Positions 25,328 to 33,409 of a DNA stretch of 64,000 bases are shown piece by piece. Under the pieces are notes generated by a model. The model was not told the origin of the DNA. It saw only the letters and a list, made by a program, of their open reading frames with translations, and searched no databases. Each line of letters begins with the position of its first letter. Position 1 is the stretch's first letter. The stretch covers positions 3,005,501-3,069,500 of the forward strand of contig NZ_CP019288.1 of assembly GCF_009901525.1 (NCBI RefSeq), written 5' to 3'. The position numbers and the translations under genes are program-made. Origin of the DNA: Kordia antarctica (GTDB lineage Bacteria; Bacteroidota; Bacteroidia; Flavobacteriales; Flavobacteriaceae).

Positions 25328-27916
25328 ATGGGATTTAAAGAAAGTCTAAAAAATTTATTTGGCGTAAAAAAAGAAGCAGTTTTAGAACATCCAGTATTTG
25401 ATGAACAATTGAATAAAATTGTACATGAAATCATTTCAGTAGGACACACCTATTCAATACCATTTTCAAAATTGGAGTCGTACAAAGCACTCAAAGTAAA
25501 AGATGCAACCACTAAAAAAGAATTTGCACACTATCTAGCTGAGAAAAAAATAGAATTACTTAAAAAAAGTGAAAGGAAAACGCTATCAAATATTGAGAAT
25601 CGCAAACTACATATCAGCGGTGAATTATTAACCGCATTACTGCGTAGTAATCTGGAATATGAACCTGTTGAGTTTGCTAACTTGATGAGTTTCTTTGCAA
25701 GTGCGTCTGCTACTAAACAAAATCTGATACATTTTTCACATTGGCCAATTGGTTATGCAATACAACAAATAGAAAAAAGTGTTAAGAAAAATGGATTGTC
25801 GCCTGAATGGAAAATCTATATAGAAAAATTTCTAGCATCTCCAGAAATGGAATCCAAAAATGATTATTACGGATCTGACTTAGATAAAATAGAAACTAAA
25901 CTAAAAAAAATACTATTTAACGATCAAAATACGGAAGGAAAAACTCCTCCATACTCACATACTGACGATCGGTTTGGAACTATGCTAAATGCCGAAGTGG
26001 CTACTTTTGATGAAGCTTTACGCGATCATTTTTATCAACTATTTCATCTATTTACAAAAGCATCAAGCGGAAAACCATCACAGCGTTTTCTAAAAACTAC
26101 CAGTGAAATTATTGATGCGATCGGAATTTCAAAATACAAAACCAGTATTCATCCGTGGTTAGAATTTGTCACAAAACTCAAAGAAATAGAGACTAAAAAG
26201 CAACATGACTTCGGTGGTGGTGAAGTATATGATTATAGTAATTATGACTTTTTACACGAAAAAAGCACCACTTTCATCAAAGGATTGGTATGGAGTTTGG
26301 CAAAATTTCACGATTCTACCACATTAAATCTAGTCGCAAAACTAGCGGAACGTTGTTATAAAAAAATTCCTGGTGTTGGCCCAGCTTCCGCTGGAATTGG
26401 AAATGCATGTATGTATGTTTTAGGAAATACCAAAGGACTTGAAGGAATAAGCCACTTATCACGATTAAAATTAAAAATCAAGCAAAATAATACTCGAAAA
26501 CTCATTGAAAAATACTTGGATGAAGCTTCTACCAAACTAGGAATTTCTTCGTCTGAAATAGAAGAACTATCCATTCCGCACTTCGGATTGGAAAACGGTG
26601 CCAAAACATACACTTTTGATGATTATGTATTAGAATTAAAAATACAGGAATTAGGAAAAGTAAACTTAAGTTGGCTAAAACCCGATGGAAAATTGCAAAA
26701 AACAACGCCTGCTTTTGTCAAAAATTCTACTAAACATACGCAAACGCTTAAAAAAGCAAAAAGTGATGTCGCGCAAATAAAAAAATACCTCACCGCACAA
26801 CGCGACAGAATTGATCGTTTATATTTAGAAGATCGCGTGTGGACATATGAAGATTTCTCAAAGCATTATGTACATCACGGATTGGTAAATTTTGTCACAA
26901 AACGATTGTTATGGCAATTTAAAAAAGAAGACACATTTGTCACAGCAATCTATCAAAATGAACAATGGACAACACAAAATAATACAACACTAGACTGGAT
27001 TTCGGAAGAAACAGAAGTTCGTTTGTGGCATCCAATTTATGAAAAAGTAGATAACGTATTATTTTGGCGAAAAAAGTTAGAAGAACTCGAAATAAAACAA
27101 CCATTAAAGCAAGCATATCGCGAAGTATATATTTTAACGGATGCAGAAGTCAACACGAAAACGTATAGTAATCGAATGGCGGCGCACATTTTGAAGCAAC
27201 ATCAATTTAATGCGTTGACAAGCGTTCGCGGCTGGAAATACACATTAATGGGTTCTTTTGATAACGGCGTCGATGACGAAATTGCTTCTATACACATGAA
27301 AGCGCATGGAATAGAAGCGCAATTTTGGATCAATGAATTGAATGCGGAAGATGAATTTAACGACTCAGGAATTTGGAATTATATTGCTACGGATCAAGTC
27401 CGATTTGTCAAAAATAATGAAATCATGGATTTGATTGACGTTCCTAAATTAGTGCTTTCGGAAGTACTTCGTGATGTCGATTTATTTGTGGGAGTTTGTA
27501 GTGTTGGAAACGATCCTGAATGGAGAGATAATGGCGGTTTGCCACAATACCGCGATTATTGGACAAATTATTCTTTTGGAGATTTAACCGAAGTTGCAAA
27601 AACTCGAAAACAAATCTTAGAAAAACTCTTACCACGATTAAAGATCAACAAAGTTTCCACGATTGATGGTAAATTTTTAAAAGTAAAAGGCACGAAACGC
27701 ACGTACAAAATTCACATTGGAAGCACGAATATTTTAATGGAACCCAACGATCAATATTTATGTATTGTTCCCGCAAGAGGAAAAGATAAAAACACAGACA
27801 GTATCTTTTTACCGTTTGAAGGCGATCGTGGATTATCGTTGGTATTAAGCAAAGCTTTTTTATTAGCCGCTGATGATAAAATTACGGATACAACTATTCT
27901 TAGTCAAATAAACTAA
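25328..27916 (+). CDS. DUF4132 domain protein
   Basis: 862-residue cytoplasmic protein. The C-terminal ~250 residues match DUF4132 (ILTDAEVNTKTYSNRMAAH, QVRFVKNNE, DLFVGVCSVGNDPEW, and a last block YLCIVPA...IFLPFEGDRGLSLVLSKAFLLA). The N-terminal ~450 residues are helical with HEAT-like character, and a short GVGPASAGIGNACMYVLG stretch lies near 350. No catalytic residues are known for the family; E. coli MolR-type proteins share the domain. The start ATG at 25328 lies 10 bases after the Gly-Gly gene, and a TTG three codons earlier is less likely. The stop overlaps the E1-like gene start by one base, so the three products probably work together. Confidence 0.85.
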   Translation: MGFKESLKNLFGVKKEAVLEHPVFDEQLNKIVHEIISVGHTYSIPFSKLESYKALKVKDATTKKEFAHYLAEKKIELLKKSERKTLSNIENRKLHISGELLTALLRSNLEYEPVEFANLMSFFASASATKQNLIHFSHWPIGYAIQQIEKSVKKNGLSPEWKIYIEKFLASPEMESKNDYYGSDLDKIETKLKKILFNDQNTEGKTPPYSHTDDRFGTMLNAEVATFDEALRDHFYQLFHLFTKASSGKPSQRFLKTTSEIIDAIGISKYKTSIHPWLEFVTKLKEIETKKQHDFGGGEVYDYSNYDFLHEKSTTFIKGLVWSLAKFHDSTTLNLVAKLAERCYKKIPGVGPASAGIGNACMYVLGNTKGLEGISHLSRLKLKIKQNNTRKLIEKYLDEASTKLGISSSEIEELSIPHFGLENGAKTYTFDDYVLELKIQELGKVNLSWLKPDGKLQKTTPAFVKNSTKHTQTLKKAKSDVAQIKKYLTAQRDRIDRLYLEDRVWTYEDFSKHYVHHGLVNFVTKRLLWQFKKEDTFVTAIYQNEQWTTQNNTTLDWISEETEVRLWHPIYEKVDNVLFWRKKLEELEIKQPLKQAYREVYILTDAEVNTKTYSNRMAAHILKQHQFNALTSVRGWKYTLMGSFDNGVDDEIASIHMKAHGIEAQFWINELNAEDEFNDSGIWNYIATDQVRFVKNNEIMDLIDVPKLVLSEVLRDVDLFVGVCSVGNDPEWRDNGGLPQYRDYWTNYSFGDLTEVAKTRKQILEKLLPRLKINKVSTIDGKFLKVKGTKRTYKIHIGSTNILMEPNDQYLCIVPARGKDKNTDSIFLPFEGDRGLSLVLSKAFLLAADDKITDTTILSQIN

Positions 27917-28593
27917 TGTCGGAAGCGAAATCACATATTTCTTTTGAGCAAACGCTAAAAAACACACACGTTATTGCGGTTGGTTGCGGCGGTTTGGGTT
28001 GTGCTACACTACTTTCGCTCGCGTTATTAGGTATTGGAAAACTAACTATTATTGATGATGATATTATAGAAATTGACAATCTACAACGTCAAATTTTATT
28101 TGATTTGAATGCTGTTGGAAAGTATAAATGTGATGTTGCAAAAACACAATTAGAAGCTCGCACAACTACTGTTGAAATTACCGTTTTTAAAGAACGTTTG
28201 ACTTCCAAAAACAGTGAACAATTACTCCAACAAGCCACCATTATTGTTGATTGTACAGATAACTACGCAACTCGCTTGGTGATTGATGCTTTTTGCGCAA
28301 AACACAACATTCCGATGATATATACTGGCGTAAAAGGTGCGGAAGGGCACATTTCGGTATTCAATTACAAAGGCGGAAAATCATTGGCGGAAACCTTTGA
28401 GAACGATCAGGCGATATTTCAAAATGAAGATTGTAATGATTCTCATGTAATGCCACAAATTGTAACGATGGCTTCAAGTTTTCAAGTAAACGAAGTCGTC
28501 AAAATTCTGCAAGATACTTCAAACGTATTACAAGGAAAATTACAAGTGTTTAATTTGTTGAAAAATGTGTTTCGAGCGTTTACCCTAAAATAA
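27916..28593 (+). CDS. ThiF/MoeB/HesA-family (E1-like) adenylyltransferase
   Basis: 225-residue enzyme that, by family, adenylates the C-terminal glycine of a ubiquitin-like or sulfur-carrier protein. The nucleotide-binding motif AVGCGGLGCA is followed by the acidic strand end IIDDDIIEIDNLQRQILF with the conserved Asn-Leu-x-Arg-Gln, and the metal/ATP Asp in VDCTDNYATR. It is short: no zinc-binding CxxC pairs are seen, and the candidate catalytic Cys is in NEDCNDSH (about 174). It is translationally coupled to DUF4132 by a one-base overlap. No thiamine or molybdopterin genes are nearby, so a dedicated modification pathway is more likely than a housekeeping role. Confidence 0.88.
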   Translation: MSEAKSHISFEQTLKNTHVIAVGCGGLGCATLLSLALLGIGKLTIIDDDIIEIDNLQRQILFDLNAVGKYKCDVAKTQLEARTTTVEITVFKERLTSKNSEQLLQQATIIVDCTDNYATRLVIDAFCAKHNIPMIYTGVKGAEGHISVFNYKGGKSLAETFENDQAIFQNEDCNDSHVMPQIVTMASSFQVNEVVKILQDTSNVLQGKLQVFNLLKNVFRAFTLK

Positions 28594-28651
28594 CAACCTC
28601 CAAAAAAAAATAGTAGTTAAAAGCTACACATAAAATTTGATTCTTTTCTAC

Positions 28652-28659
28652 TATATTTG
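28652..28659 (+). promoter_or_regulatory. -7 promoter element before the T9SS cargo gene
   Basis: TATATTTG matches TAnnTTTG, 59 bases before the ATG at 28718. A TTTG lies at 28636, at shorter spacing than the usual 19 bases. Confidence 0.4.
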
Positions 28660-28717
28660 TTTTTAACATATAAAGAAAACAACTTTTTAATCCAGACTTT
28701 AAAAAACCAATCACACT

Positions 28718-29542
28718 ATGAAAATCAACCTTGTTCAGAAAGTATTCATCCTATCGCTAACACTTTTTAGCTTTTTATATTCAACTCAGTCAAATGCGCA
28801 ATGTACATTACAAGTATTTGCCAACGTAATTAATAATGATTGTCAAGGCGGAAGTAATGGTGCTGTAAGTGCCGTTGGTATTTTTGGTACGCCACCTTAC
28901 ACAGCGGTTTGGAGAAATTCTATGGGAACTATAGTAGAAACTGATACGAATTTGCTCCAAGGACAAGCTTCGAATGCTTCAGGCTTACCTGCGGAGGCAT
29001 ATACTGTAACTTTTACAGATGCTACAGTAACTTGTCAAAGAGCTGCGAATATAAGTGTTGCAAATACAACAATTGACACTTCTACGACAACAAACAGCGG
29101 TACTATCACTTCCAATGCTACTGGAGTAACTTACCAATGGGTAGATTGCAATAATGGTATGAGTGCTATTTCTGGTGAGACGAATAGCAGTTATACACCA
29201 ACTTCCGTTGGAGATTACGCAGTACGATTAGATAAAAATGGCTGTATTGACACTTCTGCCTGTGTTGCCATAACAACTTTAGGAATCAGTGAAAATTCTT
29301 TTTCAAATACATTTAAAGTATATCCAAATCCAACCAGCGGAGATTTTTCAATTGATTTTGAGAATACACATAAAAACCTAACTGTAGTTTTATACTCTTT
29401 AACTGGTCAAATAGTACAAAAACAGCATGCAGAAAACACTTCGCTAATTCAATTAAACATAGACAAACCCGCAGGAATATACATTCTTAAAATTATCGGA
29501 GCTAACGGAGAAAACTCATATCTAAAAGTAATTAAACAGTAA
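28718..29542 (+). CDS. Secreted protein with T9SS type A sorting domain
   Basis: 274-residue extracellular protein. The signal peptide ends near residue 27 (STQSNAQ). A Cys-containing SprB-repeat-like sandwich (CTLQVFANVINNDCQGGSNGAVS, in pieces, about 28-110) is followed by a second Ig-like segment (GVTYQWVDCNNGMSA, YTPTSVGDYAVRL) at about 120-185. The C-terminal ~75 residues are a type A T9SS signal (KVYPNPTSGDFSIDF, VVLYSLTGQIVQK, PAGIYILKI, YLKVIKQ). The ligand is unknown. It is a single gene, and a long hairpin lies downstream at 29567-29615. Confidence 0.85.
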   Translation: MKINLVQKVFILSLTLFSFLYSTQSNAQCTLQVFANVINNDCQGGSNGAVSAVGIFGTPPYTAVWRNSMGTIVETDTNLLQGQASNASGLPAEAYTVTFTDATVTCQRAANISVANTTIDTSTTTNSGTITSNATGVTYQWVDCNNGMSAISGETNSSYTPTSVGDYAVRLDKNGCIDTSACVAITTLGISENSFSNTFKVYPNPTSGDFSIDFENTHKNLTVVLYSLTGQIVQKQHAENTSLIQLNIDKPAGIYILKIIGANGENSYLKVIKQ

Positions 29543-29566
29543 AATTTAGTCAATAAAAAACTGTAT

Positions 29567-29615
29567 TTCCAATGCCAAATATTGACTTCACAACAACACT
29601 ATTTGGCAATTGGAA
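29567..29615 (+). terminator. Long stem-loop downstream of the T9SS cargo gene
   Basis: TTCCAATGCCAAAT pairs with ATTTGGCAATTGGAA (one bulged base) across a 20-base loop. No strong T-run follows, so it may stabilise the 3' end or be a repeat rather than a classic terminator. Confidence 0.4.
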
Positions 29616-29727
29616 GACAAGAACTTACAAAAAAACAAAAACTAATGATGCGTTAATTGCGTATTCCCGTACTTTCCGCAAACACAAATCACGTAGTAAC
29701 ACGCTATTATAAAACAACTTAACGTTC

Positions 29728-29735
29728 TATCTTTG
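29728..29735 (+). promoter_or_regulatory. -7 promoter element before the PD40 gene
   Basis: TATCTTTG matches TAnnTTTG, 23 bases before the ATG at 29758. The -33 box is not clear. Confidence 0.4.
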
Positions 29736-29757
29736 GAGTAACCAACCATTCCATAGT

Positions 29758-30675
29758 ATGAAAGTCAAAGATATTTATCCAATAACGCAAGTTGGCGTTA
29801 ACGCAAACGAAAATTTTATAGATGGTCGTCCATGTTTCAGTCGTGACGGCAATACCGTTCTTTTTGAACGTTCCGGAAACGGAATTTCAAAAGCACAATT
29901 CTGGACTGTAGAACTCCCTACAAAAATAGCAAGCCTATATTATAAAAGTGACGGTTATGACTGCTTAAGAGCTTCTTGGTCGTGGAATCTCGCGCAAAAG
30001 TCAAAGCAAATAGCCTTTACGGGAATGTTTCCTGTTCCTGGTAAAGTTGAACTAGTTTCAAAAATTATGCTTTTAGATGAAAACGGTGCAAATAATAGTG
30101 CTACGCATCTATCAGTTTCTGGGTATGAACAATCGCAATTGTCATATCCTGCTTGGTATCCTAATGAACTTTCACTGTTAATGACAAATTACTCACAATT
30201 ACAACTTTTAAAAGTAGATATCACTACGTTAGAATCAAGCGTATTAACCAGTAGTGAATATTGGTCAGGCATGGGAACTGTAAATCAAAACGATTCTAGT
30301 ATGATCGCTTTCGCGGGACAACCCAAAGGTTCAGGAAAATACAATCAACAAATAAACAGAGTATTACTTCAAGTTGGTAATAATACACCTGTTGTATTTT
30401 CAGATCCAGCACAAGGGAAAATTGGGCGTGCGCCGTGGTTTAGTAATGACGGAAACATTATGGCTTTTGAGGCAATTTCACCGAAAGGAAAATTGCAAAT
30501 TTTTATACGAAAAGTTGATCAAGAAAATCCACAATCAACACCTATAATTTCTGTGAGTAATTCTAATTTTGCTGCGCAACATGCCAAGTTCTCCCGTGAT
30601 GGTTCTCAAATAGTTTGGGCGCAAAATAATGAAAAAGGAGGAGCACAAATCTATATGGGAACTGTTGTAAGTTAA
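29758..30675 (+). CDS. PD40/TolB-like beta-propeller protein without signal peptide
   Basis: 305 residues forming TolB/PD40-type blades. Repeating motifs are RPCFSRDGNTVLFERSG (about 24), SYPAWYPNELSLLMTNY (about 125), RAPWFSNDGNIMAFEAIS (about 222) and HAKFSRDGSQIVWAQN (about 278), giving roughly five or six blades. No signal peptide is present, which is unusual because PD40 proteins are mostly periplasmic. It is therefore either cytoplasmic or exported another way. It lies on the same strand, 1.2 kb before the contractile injection locus, but nothing links it functionally. Confidence 0.75.
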   Translation: MKVKDIYPITQVGVNANENFIDGRPCFSRDGNTVLFERSGNGISKAQFWTVELPTKIASLYYKSDGYDCLRASWSWNLAQKSKQIAFTGMFPVPGKVELVSKIMLLDENGANNSATHLSVSGYEQSQLSYPAWYPNELSLLMTNYSQLQLLKVDITTLESSVLTSSEYWSGMGTVNQNDSSMIAFAGQPKGSGKYNQQINRVLLQVGNNTPVVFSDPAQGKIGRAPWFSNDGNIMAFEAISPKGKLQIFIRKVDQENPQSTPIISVSNSNFAAQHAKFSRDGSQIVWAQNNEKGGAQIYMGTVVS

Positions 30676-30755
30676 CATATTCTAATTCAGCAATTATAAC
30701 ATTAAAACGTCAAAAAACAGGTAGTTCTACCGTACGCTGTTAAAACTTTTAGCAC

Positions 30756-30763
30756 TAATTTTG
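30756..30763 (+). promoter_or_regulatory. -7 promoter element before the HTH regulator
   Basis: TAATTTTG matches TAnnTTTG, about 69 bases before the ATG at 30832. No clear -33 box. Confidence 0.35.
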
Positions 30764-30831
30764 AAACATTCCGCTGATATGATTCCCCAAAAACACACTA
30801 TAACATTTTTTTAAGTAAATATAGTACAGTG

Positions 30832-31680
30832 ATGACTACACATGAAAATATACTTATCGGAAGTGATACTTCTGCGTCACTTGCAGCTATTATAAAGAGC
30901 TTGCAAGACGTGAATCAGTATAGTTTTATCACAGCAACACGTGTGTCAGATATTGTTCAAATTGCAAAATCAATTCAGCCAATTTTAATCATTCTTAGCT
31001 TTCGAGACAATCAACATATTATAAAATCACTGTTGACATATAACAAAGATTTTTCGATTCCTATTTTGTGTTTGCTCCAAAAAAATGAACGTCATCATTT
31101 ACAAATGTGTGATACTATTGTAGTTTTTACGCAAATGTTTGAGTATGGAATTCAGTATAATAATTTAAGCACCAATGTTCAAGGAATTTTAAAATTAGTT
31201 CAAAAAACTAAGCCATCGCAAGCACCAAAAACATTTGTGCAAAGTGCAATGCAAACGAAAAACTTAACTCGTTTTACCTTAGAACTCGATCAAAAAAAAG
31301 CCGTTTTAGATAAAATAAAAGAACGCATCAAGCAATTATATGACGGCGTAGATGCTGCTACCAAAACAAAATTGATGTCTATTGTAAATACGATCAAAAT
31401 GACGCGAAATGATCGAAAACATTGGGACGATTTCAAACATTACTTCGAAAATGTAAATCCGAGTTTCTTAAAAGAATTAAGCACAAAATTTCCATGTCTT
31501 ACAGCAAAGGACTTAAAATATTGCTGTTACTTAAAAATGAATATGTCTAATGAAGACATTCGTTTAATCTTAGGAATCAATCAAGAAAGTGTCCGCACAC
31601 ACAAATACCGTCTAAAGAAAAAAATGGTGCTACAAAAACATCAAGATCTTCGCAATTATCTTCAAACCTTTGCGAATTAA
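30832..31680 (+). CDS. Pseudo-receiver/HTH transcriptional regulator upstream of the eCIS locus
   Basis: 282 residues. Residues 1-125 follow a receiver-like beta-alpha pattern (ILIGSDTSASLAAIIKSLQ, PILIILSFRDN, IPILCLLQK), but the phosphoacceptor Asp is missing (IILSF), so phosphorylation is not expected. A charged coil (about 150-185) leads to a C-terminal LuxR-like helix-turn-helix (FPCLTAKDLKYCCYLKMNMSNEDIRLILGINQESVRTHKYRLKKKM), typical of Bacteroidota regulators with a C-terminal HTH. The ATG at 30832 is preferred to a GTG one codon earlier. It ends 286 bases before the first eCIS gene and is the obvious candidate for its control; this is inferred from position. Confidence 0.75.
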   Translation: MTTHENILIGSDTSASLAAIIKSLQDVNQYSFITATRVSDIVQIAKSIQPILIILSFRDNQHIIKSLLTYNKDFSIPILCLLQKNERHHLQMCDTIVVFTQMFEYGIQYNNLSTNVQGILKLVQKTKPSQAPKTFVQSAMQTKNLTRFTLELDQKKAVLDKIKERIKQLYDGVDAATKTKLMSIVNTIKMTRNDRKHWDDFKHYFENVNPSFLKELSTKFPCLTAKDLKYCCYLKMNMSNEDIRLILGINQESVRTHKYRLKKKMVLQKHQDLRNYLQTFAN

Positions 31681-31966
31681 TTCACATCAAACATTAAAAT
31701 AAAAAACAATCAAAACTTCCGTATCTTCAACTCGAAGTATTGCTGTCTTCAAAAACCCAAAAAATTAGTAGTGTAATTGTATCCATAAAAAAGTGTGTAT
31801 TGTTATTTATATACACATTTCACTCTTGTCTACGTTTTGTCTACGGAAAACTTCATACAACTCAAAAATGTACATAAATGGTATACGCTTACAATGCTTT
31901 ATTCTGTAATTGTATCATTAATTTTAACATCCAATAAAGTTAACTAACCAAAACCATTTGCCTATC
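31681..31966 (+). promoter_or_regulatory. Leader region of the eCIS operon with an 11-bp-spaced direct repeat
   Basis: A 286-base AT-rich region with no gene. TTGTCTACG occurs at 31826-31834 and again at 31837-31845, exactly 11 bp apart, as in a tandem operator. GTGTATTG...TATACAC around 31797-31816 gives a small hairpin. No perfect TAnnTTTG element was found, so the promoter itself is not located. Confidence 0.4.
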
Positions 31967-32542
31967 ATGATTGAAAAAGCACTTCAATTTACAGGAAAAG
32001 CACTTAACCAATTTGTCAAAAAGAAATTTGGCTTAGATGAAGATGTGGTCACAATCAATCCTATTATTGATCAAAATGGTGTTGTCCCGAAGGAAAATCA
32101 AAACAAAATTGTCATTTCGTTAATTCACATAGAACAAGATACAACGAAACAATTCTACAATAGAAATCAACAACTACAAAACGGAAATTATATAAAAGCG
32201 CCGCTCTCCTATCGCTACAATCTATTTGTATTAATCACGCCAAACTTTACCAATTATAGTGAAGCGTTAAAATTTTTAGATGCGTCCATTCAGTTTTTTC
32301 AAATCAATGCAATGATTGATGCGACACGAAATGCAGAAATTCCTGCCGATTTAGGAAAACTTGAATACGAATTTCAAAAAGGTGAAAACTATATGCAAAT
32401 GCAAAACTTGTGGACAGCACTTGGCGCAAAATACCAACCATCTGTTATATACAAAATACGTCTAGTAACAATCGCTTCTGACGAAATTGAAGGATTTGAT
32501 ACTGGAATAATAGAAATAAACACAAACGCCAACGAAAAATAA
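31967..32542 (+). CDS. eCIS DUF4255 protein (Afp16/Pvc16-like tail terminator or cap)
   Basis: 191-residue first structural gene of the contractile injection system. The segment IEKALQFTGKALNQFVKKKFGL followed by strands KIVISLIHIEQD, YNLFVLITPNFTNYSEALKFLDASIQFFQ and YKIRLVTIASDEIEGFD matches DUF4255, found at the N-terminus of Afp16/Pvc16, the protein that closes the distal tube end. The start ATG at 31967 gives the standard N-terminus; a TTG nine bases earlier is less likely. The stop overlaps the next start by one base. Length is close to the family's ~190. Confidence 0.85.
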   Translation: MIEKALQFTGKALNQFVKKKFGLDEDVVTINPIIDQNGVVPKENQNKIVISLIHIEQDTTKQFYNRNQQLQNGNYIKAPLSYRYNLFVLITPNFTNYSEALKFLDASIQFFQINAMIDATRNAEIPADLGKLEYEFQKGENYMQMQNLWTALGAKYQPSVIYKIRLVTIASDEIEGFDTGIIEINTNANEK

Positions 32543-33357
32543 TGACTACATCGTATACATCTTTATTTCGAGTAACTGTCGCGCATTCATACTATGCGTC
32601 AGGCAATTGCGAATGCTTACACTACAAAGCAAGTTCAGAAACGCAACTATTAATAGACAAATACGGATTCATTATGAAAGCAACCGCAACGGGTTTTGAA
32701 ATGTATGCAACGAGCAATCAATCTATTGAAAACTACGTAAACTATATCTCGCAAGTATCTGGAAATACGGCTTTCGCTTTCGCTGGAATTACCTCAGATC
32801 AAAACTTTTACAACTTTACTGATGTGCCAATAAACGAACTTGGCGTGCTTTCATTTGCGAGCAATAACACAGAAAATGTAGTAACGAATGAAACGATTCA
32901 ACTGGCAGAAACTTTTAGTACAGATACTACTTCGCAAGAAGCAATTTCAATAACGATACAATTTGAAGATATCATTCGCTTCCGCAGAATGAACTCAGAA
33001 GTACTATTTGACATTCAATTAAAAGCACGAGAAACTCAATGGAAGTATTATGTAATCAACAATTCCAATCAAGAATACAATCAACTAAACATACAAAGTG
33101 AAAATAATATTCAATTTTCAGCACCAACGGAAGTCACACTTCAAAATGGTCAAAATGCAGTATTATTTTCATCTGAAACTACCAAAATTCCATTAAAAAA
33201 TGTGGTAGTATATAACTTCAATCTAACCAATACAAAATCAACAATAGCTGGTGAACGAACAGAAACTATCATCAAAGGATTGCCCATTCCAAATCCTCAA
33301 AATTTACAAGTAAATAACGACCATACAATAGCATCTTTAGTATATCTATATATCTAA
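32542..33357 (+). CDS. Hypothetical eCIS protein (possible cap adaptor), 271 aa
   Basis: Not recognised as a named family. Beta-rich and soluble: residues 1-85 have a compact strand pattern (SLFRVTVAHSYYASGNCECLHYKAS, in pieces), followed by Thr/Ser/Asn-rich strands to the end (VVVYNFNLTN, IASLVYLYI). The gene overlaps the DUF4255 gene by one base and precedes the sheath gene, so co-assembly with the distal end of the particle is likely. Some marine Bacteroidota eCIS encode a cap adaptor; this position fits, but the sequence does not prove it. Confidence 0.6.
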   Translation: MTTSYTSLFRVTVAHSYYASGNCECLHYKASSETQLLIDKYGFIMKATATGFEMYATSNQSIENYVNYISQVSGNTAFAFAGITSDQNFYNFTDVPINELGVLSFASNNTENVVTNETIQLAETFSTDTTSQEAISITIQFEDIIRFRRMNSEVLFDIQLKARETQWKYYVINNSNQEYNQLNIQSENNIQFSAPTEVTLQNGQNAVLFSSETTKIPLKNVVVYNFNLTNTKSTIAGERTETIIKGLPIPNPQNLQVNNDHTIASLVYLYI

Positions 33358-33409
33358 AAATGCCTTATTAAGTAAACTAAAAATTAACAAGAACTAATAA
33401 CTATGTTTT

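Noticed and set aside
27916-28593. Housekeeping thiF/moeB of thiamine or molybdopterin synthesis
   Set aside because: No thi or moa genes are in the window, zinc CxxC motifs are missing, and the gene is coupled to DUF4132 instead.
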